This document shows, piece after piece, positions 29,889 to 38,736 of a stretch of DNA of 64,000 bases (position 1 is its first letter; each line of letters begins with the position of its first letter). Position numbers and translations under genes: made by a program. The notes under the pieces are model-generated. The model saw only the letters and a program-made list of their open reading frames with translations. It had not been told where the DNA came from and did no database searches. Origin of the DNA: Sandaracinaceae bacterium (GTDB lineage: Bacteria; Myxococcota_A; Polyangia; Polyangiales; Houyiibacteriaceae); contig JADJJE010000005.1 of assembly GCA_016706685.1 (NCBI GenBank), positions 296,010 to 360,009 on the forward strand. Direction: 5' to 3'.

Positions 29889-30278
29889 TCACGCCGCGCG
29901 ATGCTGCGTGCCGCGCCCTGCGGTGATGAACATCAACTCGCTCGGCTCACGCACCAGTCCGCGGTGCCAGACGCCGCGCGGGTTGATCCACGTGTTGGTC
30001 TCGGGGCGCAGCTCCACCGTCCATTGGCGTGTGCCGCCGTCCAGCAGGAGGTCCACGGCGCCGGAGAGCAAGATGACGACCTCCTCGCCCTCGGGGTGCA
30101 TCTCCCAGTGCGGCCAGTCTTCCGTCATGGGCATGCGCGTGACGAGGAAGCCTTCGTCGAGGTCGTAGCGCGTGGCGATGCTGGCCCAGAAGTCCGGCGT
30201 GACGGGGATGGGCGTGGCTCCGCCATCGGCGGTGAGGTGGACGTAGGTCTTCTCGAGCCCGAAGGGTGTGCTGGCCAT
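29889..30278 (-). CDS. Cupin-domain protein
   Basis: 129 residues forming a single cupin barrel. The first motif region reads WPHWEMHPEGEEVVILLSGAVDLLLDG and the second ETNTWINPRGVWHRG, supplying His/Glu residues for a metal site. No signal peptide. Many such proteins are small dioxygenases, isomerases or sensors; no substrate can be assigned. It is the last of four consecutive minus-strand genes, 83 bp after the nuclease gene. Confidence 0.8.
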   Translation of the reverse strand: MASTPFGLEKTYVHLTADGGATPIPVTPDFWASIATRYDLDEGFLVTRMPMTEDWPHWEMHPEGEEVVILLSGAVDLLLDGGTRQWTVELRPETNTWINPRGVWHRGLVREPSELMFITAGRGTQHRAA

Positions 30279-30361
30279 GGTGTGAGGGGACCGCCTGCGA
30301 GTACGTCCGTCAAGCTCGGTCGCGCCGCGTCACCGAGGGCTCCCCGCGAGCGTGACGTTCG

Positions 30362-31321
30362 TCATCCCAGATACCTCTCGCGAAAGGCCGAGACACCCTC
30401 GCCACTGAGCGCGCCTCGAGTGGCGAGCAGCGCCTCGATCGTGGTCGCGGCGAACGTGGAGCGGTTGGCCAACAGGGCCGCATAGCGCGCGGCGGCGGAC
30501 ACGAAGCTCGGGTTGTCGGCCGGATACACCAGCACGAAGCGGCCCCAGCGCCAGCGCTGCGAGGGGTGCTGCAGCATGGACAGGACCAAGAGGTGGTCCA
30601 GCCAGATCTGCTGGAGGTCGGTGCCGAGGATGTGCTCTCGCCAGCCGTCCACGAACACCCCGCTGCGCTCCGTGACCTCCACGTAGCGCCCGAGCGCCAC
30701 GGGCTTGGGTGGTGCCTCCTTGGCGGCGTGCTCGTGGTACTTGGTCTCCACCCCCACGATGGCGCGCGTGTCAGCGCCCGCGTCGATCTCGAACGCCACG
30801 TCGAACGCGCTCTGGTTGCCGAGGAACGCGGGGTCGCGGCGCCCCGGTGAGTGCTCGAAGCGGACCTGCACGGGACCGCTGGGCGCGTCGGGCCACCACG
30901 CGCGAACCGCTCGCTGTGCTGCGGCCGCATCCCCCGCCAGGTCGCCGAACAGGTTGAAGCACATGGGCATGGACGAGAGCAGGTCGGCCCAGAGGCGGTC
31001 CTCTTTGAGCATCTGAAACCGCTCCGGGGCGGCGAGCCGCTGGCGCACCGCAGCCAGCGCACCCGTGGTGAGGAAGTTCACGCCGGACTGCCGTGCGAAG
31101 GCGAGCTCGAGCCGGCTCCCGACCGCACTCGCGTCCGGGCCGCCGCCGTGCGGGTGCGTGCCCATCGGGAAGCCTCGTGCGGCCCGCCACTGCGCTTGCC
31201 GCAAGCGAGCGCGCCGCTTCCATGCCGTGGTGGCCGCGTCGCGCGCCACACGGTCCACGCCGAACCAACAGTGGGCTGCGCGCAACGCAGCGTCCTTGTA
31301 CTCGAGTCCCTCGTTCGCCAT
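30362..31321 (-). CDS. PD-(D/E)XK nuclease, PGN_0703-like putative restriction endonuclease
   Basis: 319 residues from MANEGLEYKDAAL. Around residues 165-195 the sequence FDVAFEID...AIVGVETKYHEH fits the PD-(D/E)XK core, with a catalytic Asp in FDVAFEID and an ExK-type pair in VETKYHE. The overall order resembles the PGN_0703 family of putative restriction endonucleases; I recognise this by eye only. It starts 13 bases after the stop of a HEAT-like protein on the same strand, so the two are likely co-translated. No methyltransferase is nearby, so classic restriction-modification is not supported. Confidence 0.6.
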   Translation of the reverse strand: MANEGLEYKDAALRAAHCWFGVDRVARDAATTAWKRRARLRQAQWRAARGFPMGTHPHGGGPDASAVGSRLELAFARQSGVNFLTTGALAAVRQRLAAPERFQMLKEDRLWADLLSSMPMCFNLFGDLAGDAAAAQRAVRAWWPDAPSGPVQVRFEHSPGRRDPAFLGNQSAFDVAFEIDAGADTRAIVGVETKYHEHAAKEAPPKPVALGRYVEVTERSGVFVDGWREHILGTDLQQIWLDHLLVLSMLQHPSQRWRWGRFVLVYPADNPSFVSAAARYAALLANRSTFAATTIEALLATRGALSGEGVSAFRERYLG

Positions 31322-31334
31322 GGGGGAGCCTACC

Positions 31335-32201
31335 TCAGAGCGCCCCGAGCGCGCGCGCGACCTCCGCGGCGAGGTCACCGCTCGCGTTCTGGGCCACGGC
31401 TTCCAGCGCCGGCCGCGCCGCGTGCGCACCCAGCCGGACCATGGCCGCCGGCGCGCGGGCGTCTCCCTTGCCCAGGCGCCAGACGAGCGCGTCGATGGCC
31501 CAGGCGCGGTCGTCTGCGTCGGACGCGAGCGGAGTGAGCACTTCGTCGAGAGGGGCTGCAGGGTCCCCGAGCGCGTCACGCAAGCGGTCGTAGCGAGGGT
31601 CTTGGCGTGCAACGGGCGGCCCACCGGCTTCGAGGCGGGCGAGCCCCCACGCGCGCACGGCCGGCACCGCCGACGCCACCAGCGGCAGCACCCAGAACGA
31701 TGCATCCGGCGGGGTGCGCAGCGAGGGGCCGCGACCGCGCCGTGTCAGGGCCGCGTCCACGAGCGCGTGCCGCGCGGTGGGCTCATGGCAAGCGCGCGCG
31801 GCGGCCAGCAGCCCAGCATCGAGTTCGGCGTGGGATGGGAGCGAGGCTGCAGCGACGGCGGCCGCGATGCGCAGGTCGTCACGGCCGGTCCGCGTGAGCA
31901 CGTCTGCCATCGCGGCGGCGTCGCGGAGCAGCGCCACCGCGGCGATGCGCATGAAGGAGGCCTCGGGCCGGTCGGCGAGGCCTCGCAGCAAGACGCTCGC
32001 GCTCGGCGTGCTCAGCTGCGCGAGCGCGGCGACCACACGCGGGTCGTCGTGGTCGAGGCGAGACGCCAGCAAGGCCTCGGCCTGCTCACGCCCCGCCGCA
32101 TCGAGGGAGGCGAGCGCGCCCAAGTCGAACTGTTCGAGGCTGTCGCGCGAAGACACGGCGCCCGTCACGCTGTCGTGGAAACGAGTCCAAGCGTCACTCA
32201 T
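31335..32201 (-). CDS. HEAT-repeat-like protein
   Basis: 288 residues from MSDAWTRFHDSV; an ATG 24 bases upstream is possible. The protein is Ala/Leu/Asp-rich and built of short antiparallel helix pairs with the pattern DPRVVAALAQL, RIAAVALLRD, LRIAAAVAAASLP and VRAWGLARL, typical of HEAT or PBS-lyase repeats used for protein or nucleic acid contacts. No signal peptide or catalytic motif. It directly precedes the PD-(D/E)XK nuclease gene (13 bp gap) and follows a lipoprotein gene on the same strand. Confidence 0.6.
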   Translation of the reverse strand: MSDAWTRFHDSVTGAVSSRDSLEQFDLGALASLDAAGREQAEALLASRLDHDDPRVVAALAQLSTPSASVLLRGLADRPEASFMRIAAVALLRDAAAMADVLTRTGRDDLRIAAAVAAASLPSHAELDAGLLAAARACHEPTARHALVDAALTRRGRGPSLRTPPDASFWVLPLVASAVPAVRAWGLARLEAGGPPVARQDPRYDRLRDALGDPAAPLDEVLTPLASDADDRAWAIDALVWRLGKGDARAPAAMVRLGAHAARPALEAVAQNASGDLAAEVARALGAL

Positions 32202-32243
32202 GGGCCCATCGGATATCACGCCCACGAGGGCGCTGACGAGGGC

Positions 32244-33671
32244 TCACATCGGCGAGCAGCCCGTGAGTTCGTTCGGCTCGTACGTGACCACCACCAGATC
32301 CGCCCGGCGGTCGCCTCCGGTTCCATCGTGCTCGAAGCGGTGCGAAGCGTGGAACGCGTCGAGACATCGCCCGGGAGCGTGCTCGGCCAGCGCCTCCGCA
32401 TCGAAGCCGAGCGTGAACCGCCCGCGAGTGCGCAACGCGAACTCGAAGTGCCCCTGCGCGTTGGTCGCGGTCGCTTGCGCGCCCAGCGTCACGCGGATGC
32501 CGGCGACGGGCACGCCCTCGAGGGTGAGCTGCCCGTGCACACGCAGGGTGGCCGCGGAGTACGGTTCCGAACTCGGCAGGAACGCGGCGACCTCGCCGGG
32601 GACACGCAGCACTAGGGACCCCGGGCCGGGTGACCACGCCGAGAACTCCCAGTCGCAACGGCCTCCCCCGAGCGCGAACAGCGGGGCGCCCGTGCGGGGG
32701 TCGCGCTCGTGCCACTCAGCCTGGCTCGCGACGGTCACGAACGTGTCCCCCGTGGCGTGCACGCAGTCGACTCGGGCGTCGTCGCGCCACGAGAGCGTCG
32801 CGTCCTCGGCGCGGAACGCGAACAGCCGCTCGAACGAGACGACGCCAACCACCCCCTGCGCGACGGCCAGGTCGTCGATGCGTTGGTCGAGCTCCGCGCG
32901 GCTCAGCCGCCGGCCGTCTTCGGTGGCGTGCACCTCGAAGGCGGCCCCTTGGGCCACCACCGTGAAGCGCGCATCGGCCTCCACGCGAATGGGCGCGTGG
33001 GGCGGGTTGGGCAGGCGGTCGGTCCAGCCGGTGGCGCCGTCGATCACGGCCCGCGCCACCAGCGTGCCCGGGACTTCGGGGTCGTCCGTGTCGCTCTCGA
33101 ACGTGAGCGCCCAGCGCGGGGTCACCGCCACGAGCGTCACGTGGCGTGCGCTCTTCGGCGCGGACCAGCGCCAGACTCCGGACGCCACAGCGACCACGCC
33201 CACTCTCGGCTGCGCGCTGTCGATCACGAACGCGAGCGGCTCGTCATCGCCCTCGAAGAGCTGGATGGTGGACGGCCACGGCTGCCGCCACGCGATGGCG
33301 CCGGTCTCGAGCGCGCGGACCGTGGTCTCGGTGCGCGGCTCGCCCTCGATGACCGAGACCCACGGCCCGGCGAAGGTGAAGCGGTGCGTGTACGTGCGCT
33401 CCCAGCGAGGCAGCGCAGTGGCCAGCCACGGCAGGTCGTGCTCGCGCGCGCCGGTGTTCGCGCTGTACAGCGTGAAGGTCACGTCCTCGGAGGTGCGGGC
33501 GTGCCGCACCAGGAGCGAAGCGCCCAGGTCGGCCACGAAGTGCCCGACAATGGTCCAGTGAGGGCGCCACCGCTCGGTGGGTGCGACGCTGATGTGCGGC
33601 GCACCCACCACCGGGGCGTGGCACGCCGCGAGGAGCAAGACACTGAGTGCCGCGGTCACGAAGGGGTGCAT
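32244..33671 (-). CDS. Lipoprotein with PQQ-like propeller and carboxypeptidase-regulatory-like domain
   Basis: 475 residues with a lipoprotein signal (MHPFVTAALSVLLLAAC, Cys17). Residues of about 30-370 are strand repeats with Trp (TGAIAWRQPW, SGVWRWSAP, ATLSWRDDA), like a PQQ-binding-type propeller. Residues 385-440 (LRVHGQLTLEGVPVAGIRVTLGAQATATNAQGHFEFALRTRG, a known folded motif) match a carboxypeptidase-regulatory-like beta sandwich. It probably sits at the cell envelope. It is the first gene of a minus-strand run with the HEAT-like and nuclease genes; a functional link is not shown. Confidence 0.7.
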   Translation of the reverse strand: MHPFVTAALSVLLLAACHAPVVGAPHISVAPTERWRPHWTIVGHFVADLGASLLVRHARTSEDVTFTLYSANTGAREHDLPWLATALPRWERTYTHRFTFAGPWVSVIEGEPRTETTVRALETGAIAWRQPWPSTIQLFEGDDEPLAFVIDSAQPRVGVVAVASGVWRWSAPKSARHVTLVAVTPRWALTFESDTDDPEVPGTLVARAVIDGATGWTDRLPNPPHAPIRVEADARFTVVAQGAAFEVHATEDGRRLSRAELDQRIDDLAVAQGVVGVVSFERLFAFRAEDATLSWRDDARVDCVHATGDTFVTVASQAEWHERDPRTGAPLFALGGGRCDWEFSAWSPGPGSLVLRVPGEVAAFLPSSEPYSAATLRVHGQLTLEGVPVAGIRVTLGAQATATNAQGHFEFALRTRGRFTLGFDAEALAEHAPGRCLDAFHASHRFEHDGTGGDRRADLVVVTYEPNELTGCSPM

Positions 33672-33775
33672 GAGTCTTCGAGAGCGTAGTGGCGTGACGG
33701 CCGAGAGCGATCACGACTTTCGCGCGCGCGTCACCCCCATGGCGACGCCCAGCCACCCATGGCATCTTGGACCCC

Positions 33776-36325
33776 ATGAAAACGCTCTTCGCCCTCGCCT
33801 CGCTGGCATGTCTGATGACCCTACCCGGGTGTAGCTGCGAGAGCGGTGTGCCCCGCCGCGACGCAGGCGGGGACGACATCGGGACCGATGGCGGCGGCGA
33901 AGACAGCGGGCGCGACGGGGGTGGCGACGACGGCGGCACCTGCACCGGGGCGAGCCTCGCCTGTGGCGACGACTGCTGCACGAGCAACGAGTTCTGCGAC
34001 CCGAACACGGTCTGCTGCGCCTTCAGCGCGGCCTGCGGTGATCGCTGCTGCGGCACCGACGAGACATGCATCGGCGCGGTCTGTCACATCGCCTGCGAGC
34101 CCACGGAGGTGCGCTGCTCCAACGCAGAGGGCGCCGAGATCTGCTGCGGGTCCACGCAGGTGTGTGCATCGGGTGCGTGCTTCACCCCGGTCACCTCGTG
34201 CACCGACTTCATCGACTGCCCAGACGGCCAGTACTGCGAGCCCAGCGTGAACGGGGGCACCTGCCTTCCCCAACCTGGCGGCGAGACCTGTCAGCTCACG
34301 CCCATGGGCTCGAGCGTCGTTCCCGAGGTGGTCTGGCAGTGGCCGACCAGCGCTGGCGTCTCGTTGCAAGCACCCACGTCGGACCAAGTCATGATGACGC
34401 CGATGGTCGCGAACATCACGGACGACAACACCGACGGCGTGATCGATGAGCGGGACAACCCGGACGTCGTCTTCATCAGCTACGTGGATGGCAGCTACAC
34501 CCAGAACGGCATCCTGCGCGTGGTGGACGGCACGACCGGGGACGACATCTGGAGCGCCACGGACCCCATGCAGTACGTGGCCCCCGGCGGCCAGGTGGCC
34601 ATCGCCGACATCGATGGCGATGGGCGTCCGGAGATCGTGGCCTGCTCGGCGAACGGCGCGACCACCGGCCCGCTGATCGCCTTCGAGGACACGGGCGCGA
34701 TCAAGTGGATCGCGTCCGACACCAACGTTCGTTGTGGTCAGGCAGGGCCGAGCATCGCGGACCTCGACGGCGACGGGACGGTCGAGGTCTTCGTGCGCTA
34801 CACGGTGGTCAACGGCGCAGACGGCTCGTACGTCGACCACGAGACGTGCGACGGCATCGGCAACGTCGGCGCCACGGTTCGCGACTCGCATGACCCGTGC
34901 GACTACACCACGGCGGCCAACGTGGACGGTGACCCGGAGCTCGAGCTGGTGGGTGGCAACGTGGTGTTCGACTTCGACGCAACCACAGGCCTCACCCCCC
35001 TCTGGGACTACCGCAACTGCACCAACAGTGTGAACTGTCGGAACGACGGCTACCCGGCCCTCGCGGACTTCGACGGAGACGGCGCCCCCGAGCTCGTGGT
35101 GGCCGAGTCCTCCTGGCTGAACGGCAGCACCACACCGAGTGGTCAGGCGTATCAGGGTGACCATTGGCTCGTGGTCCGCAACGCGGCCACTGGCGCGATC
35201 CTGGCGGGGCCCATCGACGTCAACCGCGAGACGCCACCCTCTGGCGACACCGACGCAGGCAGCTGTCAGACCATCGGCGGTCAGCAGGTGTGCCGCGTGG
35301 CGGGCGGCGGCCCCCCCACCATCGGGAACTTCGACGCGAGCGACGCCAGTCCCGAGGTGGCCCTGGCCGGCGCCTACAACTACGTGGTCTTCGACGTGGA
35401 CCTCGCCCAGGCGACACCGGCCGCGCGCATGAGCGAGCTCTGGCATCGTGCCACCAACGACGACTCGTCCCGCAAGACCGGCTCGAGCATCTTCGACTTC
35501 GACGGCGATGGCGCAGCCGAGGTGGTGTACAACGACCAGGTCTGGCTCCGCGTGATGGAAGGCGACACGGGAGAGACGCTGTACTGCCGCTGCAACACCA
35601 GCGCGACGCTGTGGGAGTACCCCGTGATCGCCGACGTCGACGACAACGGTCACGCCGAGATCGTGCTGGCCAGCAACACGAACAACGCAACCACGATGGC
35701 GACCTGCACCGCAGTGGCCGGGGACCAGTGCACCGCGGATGAGGTGGCGGCCGGCAGGGACACGAGCACCCCGGGTGTGCGCGTGCTCCGCGGCCCGGGT
35801 GAAGGCTGGATCGGCACGCGGCGCATCTGGAATCAGCACTCGTACCACGTCACCAACATCACGGAGTCGGGTCGGGTGCCCACCTTCGAGACCCGGAACT
35901 GGACGATCGGCGCGCTGAACAACTTCCGCCTCAACGTGCAGCCTGGCGCCACGAACCAACCGGACCTCCGGCCGCGCAACCTGTCCGTGGATCTCTCGGC
36001 CTGCACCGCCACGATGCGCGTCTACGTGGAGATCTACAACGCAGGCTGGTCATCCGCGCCCGCCGGCGTGCCGGTCGCTTTCTACGGAGGTGTGTCGCCC
36101 GCCATGGCGTACTTCACCACCGTCTCGACCACGCGCTCACTGCTGCCCGGGGAGTTCGAGCTCGTGTCCGCCGAGTTCACCCTGACAGTAGGCTCAGCGT
36201 ACGACGACCATCAGTTCCAGGTCGTGGTCAACGATCCGCTGCAAACGCCAATCGGTTCCCTCGTCGAGTGCCGGAGCGGCAACAACACCACCAGCGGAAC
36301 GGCAGTCTGCTTCTCCTTCGAGTGA
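33776..36325 (+). CDS. FG-GAP/VCBS repeat lipoprotein with Cys-rich N-terminus
   Basis: 849 residues from MKTLFALASL. The signal ends in lipobox LPGC; an Asp/Gly-rich linker (about 25-60) follows, then a Cys-rich zone (about 60-170) with repeats such as CGDDCC and CGDRCC. The central 550 residues hold FG-GAP/VCBS-like calcium-binding repeats (VAIADIDGDGRPEIV, PSIADLDGDGTVEVFV, PALADFDGDGAPELVV, IFDFDGDGAAEVVY, VIADVDDNGHAEIV), which suggest a seven-bladed integrin-like propeller. The C-terminus is a small beta sandwich. Large surface lipoproteins of this style are common in Myxococcota. Binding partner unknown. Confidence 0.88.
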   Translation: MKTLFALASLACLMTLPGCSCESGVPRRDAGGDDIGTDGGGEDSGRDGGGDDGGTCTGASLACGDDCCTSNEFCDPNTVCCAFSAACGDRCCGTDETCIGAVCHIACEPTEVRCSNAEGAEICCGSTQVCASGACFTPVTSCTDFIDCPDGQYCEPSVNGGTCLPQPGGETCQLTPMGSSVVPEVVWQWPTSAGVSLQAPTSDQVMMTPMVANITDDNTDGVIDERDNPDVVFISYVDGSYTQNGILRVVDGTTGDDIWSATDPMQYVAPGGQVAIADIDGDGRPEIVACSANGATTGPLIAFEDTGAIKWIASDTNVRCGQAGPSIADLDGDGTVEVFVRYTVVNGADGSYVDHETCDGIGNVGATVRDSHDPCDYTTAANVDGDPELELVGGNVVFDFDATTGLTPLWDYRNCTNSVNCRNDGYPALADFDGDGAPELVVAESSWLNGSTTPSGQAYQGDHWLVVRNAATGAILAGPIDVNRETPPSGDTDAGSCQTIGGQQVCRVAGGGPPTIGNFDASDASPEVALAGAYNYVVFDVDLAQATPAARMSELWHRATNDDSSRKTGSSIFDFDGDGAAEVVYNDQVWLRVMEGDTGETLYCRCNTSATLWEYPVIADVDDNGHAEIVLASNTNNATTMATCTAVAGDQCTADEVAAGRDTSTPGVRVLRGPGEGWIGTRRIWNQHSYHVTNITESGRVPTFETRNWTIGALNNFRLNVQPGATNQPDLRPRNLSVDLSACTATMRVYVEIYNAGWSSAPAGVPVAFYGGVSPAMAYFTTVSTTRSLLPGEFELVSAEFTLTVGSAYDDHQFQVVVNDPLQTPIGSLVECRSGNNTTSGTAVCFSFE

Positions 36326-36336
36326 GCAGGTGCCGT

Positions 36337-36364
36337 CGCGCCAGCGGAGTGCTCCGCTAGCGCG
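36337..36364. terminator. Hairpin between convergent genes
   Basis: A 13-bp stem with one mismatch (36337-36349 with 36352-36364, two-base loop TG, core AGCGGAG/CTCCGCT) lies between the FG-GAP gene and katG, whose stop codon begins three bases later. No T-run follows on either strand, so termination strength is uncertain. Confidence 0.5.
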
Positions 36365-36366
36365 GC

Positions 36367-38562
36367 TCACCCGAGGTCGAAGCGGTCCAGGTGCATCACC
36401 TTGCCGAACGCTGCCGCGAAGTCGCGCACGAAGTCCGCCTGGGCGTCATCACAGGCGTAGACCTCGGCCAGCGCGCGCAGCTGCGAGTTGGAGCCCAACA
36501 CCAGGTCCACCACCGTGCCGGTCCACTTCACGGCGCCGGTGCTGCGGTCGCGCCCCTCGAGCACGCCGGGCGTGGCAGAGCGCTGCCAGGTGGTGTTCAT
36601 GTCCAGCAGGTTCACGAAGAAGTCGTTGGTGAGCGTGCCGGGGCGCGTGGTGAACACGCCGTGCTTGGCGCCGCCCACGTTGGCGTCCAGCACGCGCAGG
36701 CCACCGATGAGCACGGTGAGCTCCGGCGCGCTGAGCGTGAGCAGCTGGGCCTTGTCCACCAGCAGCTCGGCCGCCATGTCTTCGAGGCCCGTCTTCACGA
36801 AGTTGCGGAAGCCGTCGGCCACCGGCTCGAGCGGGGCGAAGGACTCCGCGTCGGTCTGTGCCTGCGAGGCGTCCATTCGGCCCGGCGAGAAGCGCACGCT
36901 GACGGGGTGGCCCGCCTTCTTGGCGGCGTCCTCCACGGCCGCGCAGCCGCCCAGCACGATGAGGTCCGCGAGGGACACCTTCTTGCCGCCGGTCTGCGCA
37001 GCGTTGAAGTCCGTCTGCACCTGCGTGAGCTTCGCGAGCACCTGCTGCAGCTCGGCCGGCTGGTTGGCCTCCCAGTCCTTCTGCGGCGCCAGGCGAATGC
37101 GCGCGCCGTTGGCCCCGCCGCGCTTGTCGCTGCCACGGAAGGTGAACGCCGACGCCCACGCCGTGCGAACCAGCTGCGCTGTGCTGAGCCCCGAAGCCAG
37201 CAGCTTGGCCTTGAGCGCCGCGATGTCGCTCGCGTCCACCAGCGGGTGGTCCACGGCGGGGATCGGGTCCTGCCAGATGAGCTCTTCCTTGGGCACGAGC
37301 GGCCCGAGGTAGCGGGTGACGGGGCCCATGTCGCGGTGCGTGAGCTTGAACCACGCACGCGCGAACGCGTCCGCGAACGCGGCGGGGTCGGCCAAGAACC
37401 GGCGCGAGATCTTCTCGTAGGCCGGGTCCACGCGCATGGCCATGTCGGCCGTGGTCATCATGGGGGCGTGCCGCTTGCTCGGGTCGTGCGCGTCTGGGAC
37501 CGTGCCGTCGCCCGTGGTGCCCTTGGGCTTCCACTGGTGCGCGCCGGCCGGGCTCTTGGTCAGCTCCCACTCGTAGCCGAAGAGCGTCTCGAAGTAGCCG
37601 TTGTCCCACTGGATGGGGTTGGGGGTCCAGGCGCCTTCGATGCCGCTGGTGATGGTGTTGGCGCCGTGGCCGGTGCCCATGCTGTTCTTCCAGCCGAGGC
37701 CCTGCTCCTCGATGCCGGCGCCTTCGGGCTCGGGACCGCAGTACATGCTCGGGTCGCCCGCGCCGTGCGCCTTGCCGAAGGTGTGACCACCGGCGGTCAG
37801 GGCCACGGTCTCTTCGTCGTCCATGGCCATGCGCGCGAAGGTCTCGCGGATGTCGCGCGCGGAGCCGAGCGGGTCCGGCGTGCCATTGGGCCCCTCCGGG
37901 TTCACGTAGATGAGGCCCATCTGCACCGCGGCGAGCGGGTTCTCGAGCGCGCGGTCTCCGCTGTAGCGCTCGTCGGCCAGCCACTTGCCCTCGGGGCCCC
38001 AGTAGATGTCTTCCTCGGGCTCCCAGATGTCCTCGCGCCCACCGGCGAAGCCGAACGTGGGCAGGCCCATGGACTCGATGGCCACGTTGCCAGCCAGGAT
38101 CATCAAGTCGGCCCAGGACAGCTTGCGGCCGTACTTGCGCTTGATGGGCCACAGCAGGCGCCGCGCCTTGTCGAGGTTGCCGTTGTCGGGCCAGCTGTTG
38201 AGCGGGGCGAAGCGCTGCGCTCCCGCGCCGCCACCGCCGCGGCCGTCGGCGATGCGGTACGTGCCCGCGCTGTGCCACGCCATGCGGATGAAGAGCGGGC
38301 CGTAGTGGCCGTAGTCGGCCGGCCACCAGGGCTGCGAGTCGGTCATGAGCGCGTGCAGGTCCTTCACCACCGCGTCGAGGTCCAGCGTCTTGAACTCCGC
38401 CGCGTAGTCGAACGCGTTCGGCATGGGGTTCGAGAGCGAGGAGTGCTGCTGCAGCATCTTCAGGTTGAGCTGGTTGGGCCACCACGCGGCGTTGGTCCCT
38501 GCACCCGCGACCGTGTGCCTGCGCGCGCCGCTCGAGACGGGGCACTTCGATTCGTTCGTCAT
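36367..38562 (-). CDS. katG: Catalase-peroxidase KatG
   Basis: 731-residue haem enzyme that removes hydrogen peroxide. The distal site is R93-W96-H97 (FIRMAWHSAG), the Met-Tyr-Trp adduct residues W96, Y220 and M246 are present, and the proximal haem ligand is H261 in TAGGHTFGKAHG. The second, non-haem domain is complete, so the gene is full-length. No signal peptide. The start has GGAGAG upstream. It is divergent from a lipoprotein gene across a gap with an inverted repeat; peroxide-responsive control is likely but no regulator gene is adjacent. Confidence 0.97.
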   Translation of the reverse strand: MTNESKCPVSSGARRHTVAGAGTNAAWWPNQLNLKMLQQHSSLSNPMPNAFDYAAEFKTLDLDAVVKDLHALMTDSQPWWPADYGHYGPLFIRMAWHSAGTYRIADGRGGGGAGAQRFAPLNSWPDNGNLDKARRLLWPIKRKYGRKLSWADLMILAGNVAIESMGLPTFGFAGGREDIWEPEEDIYWGPEGKWLADERYSGDRALENPLAAVQMGLIYVNPEGPNGTPDPLGSARDIRETFARMAMDDEETVALTAGGHTFGKAHGAGDPSMYCGPEPEGAGIEEQGLGWKNSMGTGHGANTITSGIEGAWTPNPIQWDNGYFETLFGYEWELTKSPAGAHQWKPKGTTGDGTVPDAHDPSKRHAPMMTTADMAMRVDPAYEKISRRFLADPAAFADAFARAWFKLTHRDMGPVTRYLGPLVPKEELIWQDPIPAVDHPLVDASDIAALKAKLLASGLSTAQLVRTAWASAFTFRGSDKRGGANGARIRLAPQKDWEANQPAELQQVLAKLTQVQTDFNAAQTGGKKVSLADLIVLGGCAAVEDAAKKAGHPVSVRFSPGRMDASQAQTDAESFAPLEPVADGFRNFVKTGLEDMAAELLVDKAQLLTLSAPELTVLIGGLRVLDANVGGAKHGVFTTRPGTLTNDFFVNLLDMNTTWQRSATPGVLEGRDRSTGAVKWTGTVVDLVLGSNSQLRALAEVYACDDAQADFVRDFAAAFGKVMHLDRFDLG

Positions 38563-38601
38563 CGTTCTCTCCTTCGACGTGTGACGAGGAGTCTAGACGG
38601 G

Positions 38602-38633
38602 GTGGCTCGGAGAAGATTACGAAAAAGAGCCAC
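38602..38633. promoter_or_regulatory. Inverted repeat in the katG upstream region
   Basis: GTGGCTC (38602-38608) and GAGCCAC (38627-38633) are perfect 7-bp arms separated by 18 AT-richer bases. It lies about 40-70 bp upstream of katG and about 100 bp upstream of the divergent lipoprotein gene. It may be an operator or an mRNA leader hairpin for katG. Confidence 0.35.
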
Positions 38634-38736
38634 AATCCCGCGATTGGCGGCGACCCACGACTGTGGTAACTCGCAGGCAGCGAGCGTCGAGAGCGTGGGC
38701 CGATAGCCATGTCACCAGCGACGTCGAGGAGAAGTC

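Noticed and set aside
36391..38706. Plus-strand ORF (771 codons) opposite katG
   Set aside because: katG carries all active-site residues on the minus strand; the plus-strand translation is a compositional shadow.
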